Shown in pieces: positions 23,481 to 36,719 of a stretch of 64,000 nt of DNA. Each line of letters starts with the position of its first letter. The first letter of the stretch is position 1. The translations under genes were made by a program, and so were the position numbers. The stretch comes from Casuarius casuarius (taxonomy: Eukaryota; Chordata; Aves; Casuariiformes; Casuariidae), in assembly GCA_003342895.1 (NCBI GenBank), contig PTFA01000043.1, positions 720,110 to 784,109 on the forward strand, written 5' to 3'. Below the pieces are notes generated by a model that was not told the DNA's origin, did not search any database, and saw nothing but the letters and a program-made list of their open reading frames with translations.

Positions 23481-26229
23481 GCAGTCCCCCCGGCTCCAGC
23501 GAGCATGGAACAGCTGCAATCCAAGCCCTGTGTTTGGAGAGAGGAGGAGAGGCGGCATCCTTCGGCACGTCAGATAGTTTCACAGGGCAGAAGGCTTGGA
23601 GGACACACCACTTTCCCACCAGGTGTTACTGTCCCAGGGAGCTGCGTCTTCTCTCCCATGGGAGAGGCCATCTCCCCTGGGATGTAAATGGTGGCTCCTC
23701 GGTGGCAGCTGAGCAGTGCTTCCCACCACTTTGCAGGGTACGCGCTTCACCCCCACGGATTTTCCCCCGGAGTCCATCGCTAGCTGTCCTTCTCCCCGTC
23801 CCCGTCCCGTGGCCACATCCCCTCTGCAGTTCCCCGAAGGCAGTGGGTGCCCAACGTTCCCGTCCCCCCAGCTGGCGGCTCTTCCATGGGAGCCCCCGGC
23901 CAAAAGCAACGCAGCAAACATGCTGCAGGCTGCACCTGGTGCACGCTTCGGGTGGCCACCAAGGGGTTTCGAGCCTCAACCTTTTGCAATCATCTTTATG
24001 GAGTATTTTGCTGATTCCAGGGTCAGGTTCAAGAGCTGAAGTTCTGAACGTGAATGTGACCCCAATAAAGGACAATGTTTTAAAACTGTTTCTTTAAAAT
24101 AGAAGTACATTATAGCGCAGGGCTAGTGAAGGCAACGAGATCTGTATTAGTCTACAACTGTATTCCAGGTATTTGCTTCTCAGGTTCTCGCTATTCACAC
24201 TGGCTTTATATTGCAGCCCAACAATTTACCCCTCACTCACTCCAATAATAAAATTAATATAAAGAACTAAGACTTCTCTTAAAAACACTCCAAACTATTA
24301 GATGGTCATGAAATGCCAATGTAATGCTCCACTTAAACGGTTAGAAAAACACCTTTGAATCTACCAGTTTGCCACTGTTCAGGCATTTCAAGTGCGAAAT
24401 CCAACCCTCCTTGCCAAATAAAGCTGTAAGAGATGTACTTCTGGAGTTTGAGCCCATTTACAAGGCACGAGTAATTCATATTTGATCAAGAACCCTACTG
24501 CAAAAGGGAGGAGACAATTTAAAAAGAAAAATCAATAGCTGCAAAAGTTGATTTAAAATTCTCTATAAGTTACGGGCATAACAGTTGCACAGACGGAGCA
24601 CCTCAACCCCGGCTGTCAGCTTGGGAGTGCTTCATCCGACAGAGGTGTTTACACAAATAAAAGAAAGAATCAGGACAACTCCTTCTTATAAAACAAACAC
24701 ACAACCAAAAATACTGACAACTCCACATTCGTGTATGCTGCGAAAATTTGTTATAAGGGTTTAGCTTGCAAAAAAATTCAGATGTCTAGACCGTACAGCT
24801 GAGAGACGGAGCTAGCGCAGCTTCGTTAGCAGCAGGCACTGCACGTCGTTAGCTGGTAACCCAGGGGAGCAGCCGGCACCTTAGCAAGCAGCTGTGCAAA
24901 CCGAAAGACAAGAAAAACCCAGAAGTGGGAGAGAATTCCAGCATGAGGGCTACCAAAGTCGCTATCAGATCTTGGCATCAACTCGTACTGTGTTTCCCAT
25001 TATGTTTTTGGAAGAATTTCTAAAGCTGATGGATGAAAACGCCCTAGGACTTCAACGCCGCTCGCGCACTTGCTTCCCAATCCATTATTTTAGTTCTGGC
25101 AGAAACAACAAGATGTAAAGGCCTGAAAACAATGGGCTGACTAGTCCCTACAATCTTGCAAAATCAGAAAACAAAACAAGATGTTTATAATAGTCATCCA
25201 TTTCCCTGCAGATAAGAGAGCTAAATGCACTGGGCATTCCTCCGAATGCACAATTAGTTCCTCCAAAGCACCTATCTAGGGGGAAAAATAAATAAAATAA
25301 TGGAAACACTCTTAACACAGGGCAAAAAAGCAGGCAGGTATAAAGTGCAATGCAAAAGAGAAAAGGATTCTCTAACTATGGAAATTACAGTATTGTAGGA
25401 CACAAGGGACTGCTAAAGACTCATGATGTCAACTCCACTGACTGCGGTAGCCCATCCACTAATCCAAGCAACTTCTTCCAGTTGCCAGACCTCTTCAGAA
25501 AGGCTTAATCTTGCTCTGTTTGCTTTGTCTTCCTAAAATTACAATCCATCCCCTCCTGCATCTCTCTTGAATCTGAAAACAAAGTGGTTCGGTGTTGTGC
25601 AAAAAAGGTTGTGCAACAGACTGAAGACGACGCGTTGTACACCAGCCTGCAGGCCCCTACGTGGCGGTTACAGATGAAGGCAAAACAATGGGAAAGCAAC
25701 TTGCTGTCTGCTTGAGATAGGTTTCATACAAAGCTTCTGTAGCAAAGAGATTGCTTTGATTTCTCATACCCAAATCATTTGTTAACGATATCACTGATAA
25801 ACAGAAGGCTCCTTTTCAGGTGCTGCTGATTTAAATTGCATGCAAAAAGCTACGTTAAAGCAACATTATTGAGGTTACAAAAGTCAAGGAGTTAGAAGTT
25901 ATGAAATGCCAGGATTAAGGCTGCAAACACCACCTTAATTCAGCCCTCTTGTGCATATGCATTACGATACAATCTTTAATTACATGATCCCGCACTATTA
26001 TTTCCCCAGTGCGCAGAACAGAAGGTATTCAGTTAATGAGCAGCCATTCAGGATTTTGTTTTCTTTCCTTTGTCCAACATGTGGATCTAAAACTTGTTTA
26101 CTTACGCCCCATTCAAGCCTGCCACTGAATGCACAAGTATTAATTTCCTCAAGGGCTTTTCTATACAACTTCTTACTATAGTATCAGATGTTCAGCAAAT
26201 ATTAATGACATTTTTTATAGCAGTTTAGC

Positions 26230-26370
26230 CAGATGAAGGTATTTCACTATTCCCATCTTACAGGTGGAAACAGCATCCCAAACAAGCTCAGGTCAAAAAT
26301 GCCTGCTAATTCTTAAAGCCCATTAGGAAGCACCTAGGATTTGATCTTCCAGAGAACTTAGCCCTACAGA
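26230..26370 (-). mobile_element. possible MIR-type SINE remnant
   Basis: CCCATCTTACAGGTGGAAAC resembles the reverse-strand MIR core (CCCATTTTACAGATGAGGAAAC). It is followed by a degraded AGCTCAGGTCA segment in the expected order. Similarity is weak beyond the core, so this is tentative. Confidence 0.3.
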
Positions 26371-27892
26371 GCACTTTATCTAATGAAGCTTTCCTGGATT
26401 TCAGTAGCTGCAGCAAGTGCAGAGCACTCCAGCAAATCAGCTTTACTAAATACCAGATAATATACGGAGACAGGTAGCGACTGTTCCTAAAAAGCGTTGT
26501 CCAACGGCCTCCCTCAATGCCCCGTCCTAAATACAAGACAGAGGCTGGGGCAGAACTGGATTCTTTCCAAGTACATGCCGCACATTAAAGCCAGAGGAAA
26601 CCCTTCCCTCCTGCAGCCCTCGCCACCCTCCTTGCACCTTCTGCAACAGGTCAGCGAGGGCTTCGGCAGGACGCGAGGCTCTTCCAGGGCACCGTCTCGA
26701 TGCATCTCCAGAACAAGCCTTGCCTGTTCGAGTGAACGAGTTTAGGACCTTCAGCAAATACAACAGGTCATTATATACTTAAGTGCCTCATAATTCATAT
26801 AAACACAAGGGCCAAATAATAAAAACTTGGACAAACTGAAACAGCACCGTCTAATTTATAGACATCAGGCCAACGGAAACAAGGGCTCATCTGGATTGTA
26901 CTATTCCCTACCTCAGCCATAGCTATACATTTCAAATTGCGCTCTACCTGACTTTACTTAAAGAATATATGGTTGTCATTCCTTTTCTACTTAGACTTTA
27001 TCCAATACTATTGTTTTTTGTAGTGGGAAGGCAATCTTGAGCACATGTAAACCATTACTCACTTCTATTAATATGCTAGGCCTAAGCCAGTAATCTGAAA
27101 AAAATATTTTACTCGGCAAAATAAATGTCCTTCCCTAGTCATAAGTTTAACAAACAGATCGTGATTTACTTAAGCATACTGAGCGTTTGAATGCAGACAT
27201 TGTATTTCTCTACAATTTATGCCACTTCGTATTTCAAATCAGATTTGGGTTGCTCCTTTGTGATTAACACAGACTACATAATATTGTTCCTGTGCCTTAC
27301 CTGAATAATTGTCTCGCATTTAATTAAACCAAACACTTAAATATGTCGCCAAGTCTCATTTCATTCAATGCAATTTTAGCAAAATACTTGAACTTGTTCT
27401 CATTCAGGTTGGGACGGGTGACTAAGAGCATACACTCAAACTTCCACCACGACATGATAAAAAGCACATTTAAGATGACATTTCTGCAAGTGTTTGAGTA
27501 CAAAAGATTAAAAGTTACTCCTACACACCAACACTTCCAACAGCAGAATGTAATTACTCAACATTTCAAGGCGCTCGCTTCTACAAAACAGCTGCAGTGA
27601 CTTAGCTGAAAACCAAAATGGACAGTCATACACGACATTTTTCATAGCATTCACTAAGGCAACAAACACTGCACAAAATAAACCTCCAGCTAAAACCTAA
27701 GGCCACAAGGCCAGATGTTGGGGCAAAGAGACTCTCCTGAATCAAGGCTGGCAAAACCTGATGTCATACCTGAAGAGGAACGAACTTCAGAGCAACTGAG
27801 CCCAGGGCATTTGTTTAAGCTTCTTAAAGCATCCCCTGAGACGGTGTTCCCAGCCTTATTCTTCCCTCCCCCTTCTCATTTTTGTCACCCCA

Positions 27893-27944
27893 AACTATAC
27901 TGCGCTGTATCGCACTATACCGCACTGTATCGCACTATACCGCA
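27893..27944. repeat. 20-bp tandem repeat, about 2.6 copies
   Basis: The unit CACTATACCGCACTGTATCG occurs from 27893 to 27944 with few differences between copies. Half-units (CGCACTATAC, CGCACTGTAT) are themselves similar, so the array grew from a 10-bp motif. Confidence 0.85.
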
Positions 27945-28661
27945 ACTGCAGGAACTGGTCACCCAAATTACCAGAGTCTGGGCAAACCGCGGTTTGGAAA
28001 AACCTACTTCTGGAGCGAGCGTCAACAGAAGCGCTGAGAAATGCCAGCTGGGATTACAGAGCCAACAAACTGTTTTTCTTGACGCTGCTCGGATCTGCAG
28101 AAGGCAAAGTACACACAGATGATTTTGTTCGGGCAGATTCAGCCAGAAGCCTGGGTGCTCCCGCCAAAAGATGGTGATCCCAAAGCTCTCGCTCCACCCA
28201 GCTCCTGCCTGCCTACAAGCCTGGGATGGTTCCTTGTCCTAGAGATCAAGGGGTTTACACGAGTGATCTTGATGTTGCTAGTGGAGATCCTAGGTCACCT
28301 CTTGCAGATCCATCTATACACGTCTGCCTGAATTAAACCTGTGACTCCTTGCCTTCTACTAGCACACATCACCCGAAAAGCCACCAGAAACTGGCCACTG
28401 CTCCTGGAGAAGGCGCCTCCTCCTCTGTCACCTGGAAGAGTCCCAACACCTTCTCTCCAACTCCTCCATGCACAGGCTTTGAAATTTTTCATACCCTCCT
28501 TAAGTCCTCTCTCCTCCTTGTGCCTTTTGTACACCTCCAACCTCTTCACTTTGTAACGTGACCCGGGGAAGATCTCAAAGGAAGCAACGGGGCTCCTGCT
28601 TATGTCGGCTGCCCCTTCGGCCCCGTAAGCGTGACCAGAAGGCAGGTCAGGGCTTTGAGCG

Positions 28662-28692
28662 CTCCTAATGCAATAGGAGTGTTACCGGTAAC
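28662..28692. repeat. adjacent short hairpin and perfect 12-bp palindrome
   Basis: CTCCTA (28662-28667) and TAGGAG (28674-28679) form 6-bp arms around ATGCAA. One base later GTTACCGGTAAC (28681-28692) is a perfect 12-bp palindrome. Both lie in a CpG-containing patch. Function unknown. Confidence 0.8.
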
Positions 28693-31600
28693 GCAGCACT
28701 CGATCCGAAACGCGCTTTGCATAACTCGCATCCATGAGGGCTCTCGCCAGGCACACGGCCCTCGGCGCTGCGTTCATCCATGCCTGGCTGCAAACAAACG
28801 CGCTCGACTCGGCCGGCCAGCAGCACGGCCACGCGCCTGCTGAGGGCTTCCGTTCTTTGTTCGAGGAGCAAAAACCAAGAAGAAAGGAGTCCCTAGGGGT
28901 GCTCGGTTTAACGAATAACTTCATTTATAAAAATCCATATTCAAGCCATACTTCATTTATAGAAATACATATTCAAGGAAACTCTTCAACCTGGTGCAGA
29001 AACACGTGGCACATTGCACGCCGATGCCCGCGCCCTGGCTCAACGGCGAGCTCAGCTCTTGCCACAGAGGCGCCAGAAGAATTTTCTTAGTGGAAAAATG
29101 CAATTTCCACGCTGGAGACAAGCCAACTGAACAGTTATCACATCCTAAACTGAGTAATCTGATCTTATAAATAACTTTAGTTTGTCTAAGTAACAAAGCG
29201 ACTCTTCAGTTCTACATTGAAACTTTGGGAACTTTTGTTGCATCACAGGTATTTTTGCTATTTGCCCCTTTTTTGGTCTGATTTGAATTGGAAATAATTT
29301 TTAAAAATTTTAAGCTTTCTCCTAAAAGCAAGAATTCAGTATTTTCTAATATCTGTAGTTATGAGATGAACTGCACATACGGACCAAAATACAGACACCA
29401 TCTCCAAACCAAATTACACTGCTACTACTTTTAAAAAGAAAGCGTCCCTCTGAACCCAGTTTATTCCATGCCCAGGTGTTACAGCACCAGGAAAGTCCGC
29501 TGCAATCTAACAGTCTCGTGACGTTTACCAAAATCTTCAGTGGAATATCAAGGACACGGAAAGAGAGTCTGTCCGGAAAATTTAAAGATTGCTGCCACAT
29601 CTTCCTTTTGACTACAAGAGAAAATCTGATCTCCACGACTCAAGACAAAAACCATCCGGAGAGACCACAAATGGGTGAAAACAACTAAGAAACAGTCTTC
29701 GGAAGAGATGGGACACAGATTTAAGCTTTCATTACCCCCATCAGAAAGGGATCGTCAAGGAAACCCCTCTCTGCTCCACTGATGCGCGCAAATATAATGC
29801 TGCAGACTTGGAGCATCTTCTCTGCAGTGTTGTTCTGCTTCCTACAAACTCTCTAGAAAAGGAAAATTTCAGAAAAAACTCTTTTCCCTTAAAAAAATGA
29901 TTCAAGGTAGGACTAAGGTTATATATATCAGGACTGAATTTCCACTTTATGGCAAGAGAATCAAAACAGAAACATCCACATCTATTTCTGTATCACAGAT
30001 GAAGTCTTAGAGGCGCACAGAAAAAGCAAAGGCATCACTCTGCACACGGAAGCGAGCAGGACAAGTTCTCCTGCTATCCACCTCTTTAGACAGACGATAC
30101 AGAAACGAGCAAAGAGGAGGACAGAATTAGGGGAACTACTCATGGATTACACCAGATGGTAAGTGCCTCCAATCTGCAGATTTTTTATCCAAATCAAAAC
30201 CCTCCATATAATAATGGGTTATAGTTACTGAGCTTTTTAAAATAAAAACCTGCTTTGGAACAACCCTCTTCTGTCTAACAGGTCAAGAAGTTGAGCTGTT
30301 TCAACACTATCTTTTCTCTGTTCCAAGTTCCTGCTGTCTCATGCTCCTCTTGACTTTCTTCCTCCTTCTCTTGGCACCACTTAACTCTACTGCTGCTCTT
30401 GGCACGTGGCGTACAACCTCACATAAAAGACTGATGAAGACACATTTTAAAATGAAAAGACAGTGATTAGAAAATAAGGAAAGAGAGAAAGAGAGAGTGC
30501 TCAGAGATGACCGAAGGCTTGCACCACTTAACTCACGGCCAGCTTGGTAATATGCTTCATTAGAAAAAGGAGCAGAACCTTTGTGCAATCAGGAAAATAC
30601 AGTTTAGCTTCCTGTCTGGAAAAGAAACACCCCTCTAGACTTCTGACTGAATAATTAGGAAAGAACAAGTTTCAAGGAATAAAGCAATATATAACCTTAC
30701 ATTTCCTGGCTTATGCTTCCCCTGGGAAACAGATACGGTGAAGGCAAATTTGGTGGGCACAGAAACCCAAAGGATTACAGACTTGCACAGTGTCTATTGC
30801 TGGCAGATCCCACTCATTGCACTGAACATTTAGAAGCACAGCTTGTCATAACAGGCCAGATTTATCATTGCCTCGTCCTTCTCATTGCTTACAGAAGAGA
30901 TACAAGCTGCTGCTATCTCAGGATTCCTCGTTCACAGGTGAAATACATATCACAAATATTTTGTTGTTACTTTACAAAGGTCTAAGAAACCGTATCTAGT
31001 CTAAGGTTGCAGAAAATCGGATCCTCTGGACAACCATCATGCACCTTTTCTGCCTTTACCTCTCCACTTCTCTTAATGCATCACATCCTCGCAACAAAGC
31101 ATTCCTCTCAGCTTCAGGCCAGGGGACACGCCAAGATCTACCTGGCATCATCCAAAAACCACCAAGTATAGCCAGCAGTTCCTAGGAAGGAAAGCACAGC
31201 TCCTTCTCGCTACCCTGTATTTAGAATATGGGCTCTCCAGTTAAATGGGCACAGAAGATAGCATGAATAAATAAAAAGAGAAAAGCAGAGATGATGATGT
31301 TCTTCAGTTTTATTACAGGGCATAGATCCTGTAACGCAATTTCATACACCAGAGAGAAAAAGAAAAATAAATGATTTCCTTTACAGTTGTTCCATAGCTG
31401 AAAATATGTCTTTTGCAAATATTCAGCTTTTTTTTTTTTTTTTTCCAAGCTACTTTGTGGATAGATCTTTTACAACTGAAGCATCATTTAATGTTCAGGG
31501 CTATTCAGTGGCTGGAAAAGCAATTTCTGTAATATTTCACATTTATAGCCACCTACAAGCTACAAATTTAACTTTGCAGGGACGCATGGTTAGTGGATCC

Positions 31601-32094
31601 ACAGTTGCAAAATGGAGCGTCTCAAGTCAAGAGCTTCTCTCATGCCTCCAGCAAACTTGCAAGGAGTTACAAAAACTGTGAATAATACTGCTTGAGCAAT
31701 ACTTAGATTCAAACCACACTTTATCGTACAGCAGGCTGTCTCGACTGAACTTGTAACCATTTCTCCTGTAGAAAGCATCCGAACTGCTGTCTCTCTGTAA
31801 AGCTTTGCCTCGAGCAGAAAGCAGATAAAGCTCTGCAACGCACCTCTCGAGAGCTGCGGCATACGCTGAAGAGAACGAAAACCTTAAGCAGGAATCTGTC
31901 TACACTTGGAAGGAAACCTTTCCTATTAGAGATTTGTTTTCTAAGCTGCCTGTTGGCACTGGTACCCAAATCCCTCCTGTTTGATCTCATCACAACTTGT
32001 ATCCCACCAGGCACAGGATGAGAGTGACTCAGACTGACAAGGTAAGTTATTGCTGTGGGTCCTCGGGAGGAGGACTTGCTCTTCCACGGACTTT

Positions 32095-32320
32095 CTCTGT
32101 GACCTGAAGCAAGTTACTTAAGCCCCAATCCACCAAGTAGGCATTCAGGGACCTAGAACTATTTAAATCTCAGTGACGGATTTTGCGAAGGAAAATAAAT
32201 GGCTTTATGAATTTGGACTTTTACCCTTCCACGCACCAGTGCTCACCTGTAAAATGGAAGTAAAACCACTTCCTATTTCATCTGTACCTTGTAATGCTAA
32301 ATACTTTAAGAGGTAAATGG
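32095..32320 (+). mobile_element. possible interrupted MIR-type SINE remnant
   Basis: GACCTGAAGCAAGTTACTTA resembles the MIR core (GACCTTGGGCAAGTCACTTA). CACCTGTAAAATGG about 135 nt further on resembles the next MIR segment, CATCTGTAAAATGG. In intact MIR these lie only about 30 nt apart, so either another sequence was inserted or one match is chance. Confidence 0.4.
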
Positions 32321-33389
32321 ATCAGGCGCTGCAGCAACAAAGCGGCAGCGCAGCAGCACGGAAAGAGCAAACAAGACACCGCGAAGGTGACAGGGGTTAA
32401 CAAAGCGGCCGTCACAGCTCCCTCAGTTCAGAACTAGGTCAAGGCAACCAGCTTCTGGACAAGAAGTACGTCAGTGTGTCTGACTGCAATGCAACATGAA
32501 ACATCTCAAGGCTTATCCTACTCATTAATTTATTTTAGAAACAGCAGTACAGGCAGTCTTTCATCTTCCAAGTCTCTGCTGCCCTTCAACTTTATCAGAT
32601 CCACAAGGCTCCAGCAACCACAGCCAGCGTGTTCCTCAGACGCGCCCCATGGAACTGCTGCATCCCTTTTCCCTGCCTCTCATCCTTCCTCATCTCCGTA
32701 CCCAGGCGGTTCTTCCAAACCTCCTGCCAAGGAGGTACTTCTTGCATCTCCCCCTTCTCCTCCATCTGTCTCCTTACAGGGATGGGGAAGCCATAAATCC
32801 CAAGAATCGGTCCCATCATGTTCAGAGGAACTATTCACCTGCCCAACATCATGTAAATGCACAGACGCTTCCAAGGCCACCAGCGCACACTCCAACACAA
32901 GGAATTTAGGTGCTTTGTTTCAACGCAATTTTGCTAGTGTTGAGTCTCTCTATACGAGGGGTGTTCCTACATGCCCTTAAGGATCTGGGCCAAACTGCCA
33001 AACCCATATAGCCCTTTTGCATTAGAAGTATGTGAGATGACCCCTGTGAAGGACTGGTGGGAACAGGCCTTAAGAGAAGGAATTTGAGAAGGTCATACCA
33101 TTTTTTCAATTATAACCTGTCCCCCATTCCCTTCCCTATTTTATATATCATGCACCTAAGGCATTCATAATAAAATGTGTTCAGGACTGAAAATAAATCC
33201 AAAGCAAAACGTGGTGAAAATACACTCAGACTTCGCCGTTTTATTACAGGGCAGAAATGACCTCAGAAACCCGAACTAAACATATGCCTGGAGTGAAAAA
33301 GATGGAATAAATTAAGGGCTATAATTATGGCTGGGAAAAGAGGGAAGGAAGGAGGTCACTCAATAGGATGAAAGCCTGATTTGAGAAAT

Positions 33390-33960
33390 AAGAAATGAAA
33401 GGAGGTGTCAGCTTGAATCAACCAGGCTGAAAACTGCTGCTGATTTTGACTGACATACTGAGACTTTCCGATTGCAAACTCTCTCTCTAATAAGCTGCAC
33501 GTTTACTTTGATCTTAATGCAAATGTTCTATAATGGACAGATTTAATAATGTTCAGGTACTTATTGGTTCTATCAGACTTGATACTGGAATCAATCTCCC
33601 CCTTTAGAAACCCTGGGTTAATGGCAAAGTTTATTAAACTGCATGCAGTCGTTCAGAAAAGATCAATAGAGACATGATTGCAGAGCAACCAGAGGATTAA
33701 ACATGAGATTTATCACAAAATTAAACTGAATTAAATGTTCTCTGATAGCACTTGAAATGCTGTCGATACTCTTAACTCATAATCTATGCTTTCTATGTTT
33801 ACTTAACAGGCAGCAGGGATTTTTGACTCAAGAAAATGACTATCATGTAAAAAAGATAAGCTGCAAAGATTTGCTGAGAGCATTAAACCTCGCCTACAAG
33901 ACTGTTAATTCTTGCTGTTAGAAGGGCAAAAACATTTTGTGCCTTTGCCCATTCTCTATT
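33390..33960. promoter_or_regulatory. strong candidate conserved non-coding element with POU octamer and TCF/LEF-type site
   Basis: About 550 bp of repeat-free AT-rich sequence. CTTTGAT (33506-33512, TCF/LEF consensus) lies five bases before a perfect octamer ATGCAAAT (33517-33524, POU/OCT site). Several TTAAT, ATTAAA and GATAAG words follow. Length, motif density and lack of repeats are typical of a deeply conserved neural or developmental enhancer. The motifs are seen directly. Function and conservation are inferred. Confidence 0.5.
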
Positions 33961-36700
33961 TAAAGGTGAGGAGAATACAGCCTACTAATACACCACACTT
34001 CTGCAGGCTCCTTCTCAGGACTATTATAGGATGCACAGGACCCTAGAAGATGCCATACAGGATTTCAACCAAGTATTTTATCGTTTCCTCCCACTGTAGG
34101 CTTTACCTTGTCCAGGATTATGTTTTTCCTCCCTTCTTGCGTTCTTGATGACCCCACTAAACCTTATTTTATACCTTGAAAAGTCCACAGCTCGGTGGAT
34201 GAATCTGGCAAGGCTTCCTCCCCCCTCTCCCCCGATCTTAACCCAGCTGCCTCCCCAGGTTCACTCCTTAATAGGCCGGCAGAGCATCACACAAACTCCT
34301 CTTCTGATCTCTTCCAAAAAATGCATTTCCAAGGACCAAAAACAGGAAGAGCAGCAACACAGTACCACCGCCCTAAGATGTCCTAAGGGCAGGAATTTCC
34401 TACGAATGGGCAATAAAGTCCAAAATAAAATTTAGATTCTCTCTGCAAAATTGGCCTAAATCCAGCCGCTATTCTTCCAGGCCTAGATCCGTCTCTGCAA
34501 CAGAGCTGGAATTTCCCAAACCCTGCTGAGTCCTGAGATGTGTTATCAGGATCACACACAGAGATTATTGCCATCTGCACTATAATCATGTGGTTGGCCT
34601 GGTTTTGAGGACCAAAACCTCAACTTGCAGCAGGAGAAAAGGGGGCGGGGGGAGCGGAGAGAGAGCTAGAACAGATGCAAAGCACTAACCCATCGCATCT
34701 TTGGCTTTGACAAATTTTGAGCATGCCTCTTCTTATTTCTGTGGCTTTCTGAAACAGTCACAACATAGACATTCACCTGAAGAGCTCCTACGTGAATTAA
34801 CGTTCGTGTTAAGCAAGCAGGCGGGCCCAGGAACATCAGCTTTCATGATGCTTTTTCCTTCCTGTTCTTCAGAGGAGAACAGCATCCCACCATCCCCAAC
34901 ACTAAGAGCATAATAAACCCTGAGAAAACACCGCAAAGGAAACGCGACCATCCAACAGCAAACAAACCACCCAAAACAGAAACGCTGAAAAATCCCTCAC
35001 CAACTATCAGGAATTGAGTTTTTGCTGACTCAGAGGGGCTTAGCTGCTTTCTAAACAGGCTCAGCTCTCCCCAGCGCACTTTGCAAAATTCAGTCCAGTA
35101 ATCCAATCCCAGATGCATTACGTGAAAACTTATTTCTCCGAGCTCTGTAAAAGAACAAGCAAAAGAAAGTCTTTAGGAACACTAATTTGCCAATAAATAC
35201 TGACTGAGCCAATTTTGGTTTTGCTGCTTTCCAAAAAAAAGCTGCCGCCCGAGCACTACATCGCCTCGTTATAACTTTGCTCGTGGATAGAAAAGATACC
35301 ATGGAACATGTACCCTGAAATTAGCCCAGCATGTGCTGCCCCAATAAACAAATCCTCAGAAACTAGATTAGAGTCATTCCCAACAGGTTTCCACTGCAGA
35401 AATCACTACCAGTTCTGTCCAGAAAAGGAAAAATCTCTGTAATATCTAATAAATGGACCAAAACAGCTAAATGAATAGCAGGGCAATAGCACAGCATGTT
35501 CTAGCAGCAACCAATGAAGCTATAGTCAATACACACAGCAGCTGTTAAACTTTACATCAATACCATCATGCAATTAAGTCCCTGAACGCCCGGAGTAGTA
35601 AAGCTCGCCGCGTTACAGGCACTCCGAGACCGGGCACGCGAGAAGGGAGGAAGAGAGTCACCGAGGTCCTCCGGCATTAGGAGAAAGTCTCTTCATTGGT
35701 TTTTCTCCGCGCTTCATGGGACACTACGTACGCGACAGATGGCATTAGTAATACAAGAGCACTGCCGATCGCTCCACGACTGATGCTAACCCAAAGTGGC
35801 AGCTGCTTTGTCGGGAGGGCAAGGACCAGGTTAGCAGCTCTGTGTGGAGTTAAACATCTTTCCGCCTTGACGTGACTGCGGGACCTCGGGTTGTCTCCAG
35901 TCGAGCAGGCCGCGGTCCTGGCTCTCTCCCCGAAGCCCGCTTCCCGCCATCCAGGCGGACAGGCTGCGGGGACAGATGACTGCCCTTCCAGAGAGGGTTT
36001 CCACTTTGCTGATGCTTGCATACCGAAAGGGAAGCAAAACCCGCAGGAATTTGATTGCCTGTCTCATTCCGAGAGCCCCGTGCTACCTAAAAGTAGGCTG
36101 AAGCCAAACAGGTAATGGACAAAATTTGCAAAGGGTAGCAATAAGAATGTCTTTAAGCAACCTTTTTCGTCTCTAGATTTGGGCCCACACATTAGGACGG
36201 TGGCCTGACATTGCTGCCTGGGGACTGGGAAGGAGCAGGAGAGCCAGCAGGACTCCCTGGCTTTCCCACTCCGCTTGGCGGGCAGCATTGGAGCCGGGTG
36301 CTGCTTCGGAGGAGCCCCTTCACCCAGGGGATACACGAGGCCCCAAGCGTCAGGGTCTGCTTAGGGTCAGTCGCTTGGTCAAAAAACAGTTAGCAAGAAC
36401 AGAGCTGAAAACCTAAGCAAGAAAGTCTCCTCTCCTCTTGCCTCACAATTCAGTCTTCTATAACACCCGCTGTGGCTGTGTGTAGAAAAAGGCTACGATC
36501 CCAGCATAAATTTTGGCAGCTATGTTGTTTTCAGCACAACGTACGTACGCCTGCACAATGTATGTGCATACATTTGAAACAGCCACTACCACTAAAGGAT
36601 TCAGAATGCTAGAGAATAACTGAAAACATCTTTCCTGCTAACTTGGGGCTCCCCACAGAGCCCCCCGGCACTGGAACCGGCAGGGTTACTGTGCATTAAA
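33961..36700. other. intron 1 stretch, nothing recognised
   Basis: Ordinary intronic DNA, with a CpG-richer patch near 35590-35960. ORFs are short and overlap on both strands. No repeat family or exon is recognisable. Confidence 0.45.
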
Positions 36701-36719
36701 AATTCACTTCTCCCAAAAA

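Larger units (their letters stand above)
24100..32000. other. intron 1 stretch, mostly nothing recognised
   Basis: This is ordinary intronic DNA apart from one doubtful MIR remnant, a 20-bp tandem repeat and a pair of small palindromes listed separately. A 17-T run lies at 31428-31444. AT-rich subsegments such as 27050-27340 have conserved-element texture but no distinctive motif cluster. Confidence 0.5.

Noticed and set aside
23534..24097. Longest open frame in the window (187 codons, plus strand)
   Set aside because: It lies in a GC-rich patch where several frames on both strands are open at once. It is rich in proline, serine and arginine and shows no domain. It is antisense to AUTS2 and lacks splice or promoter context.
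32474..32980. Open frame of 168 codons, serine/proline-rich
   Set aside because: Composition follows local C/T-rich sequence, and nothing resembles the proline-rich AUTS2 exons.
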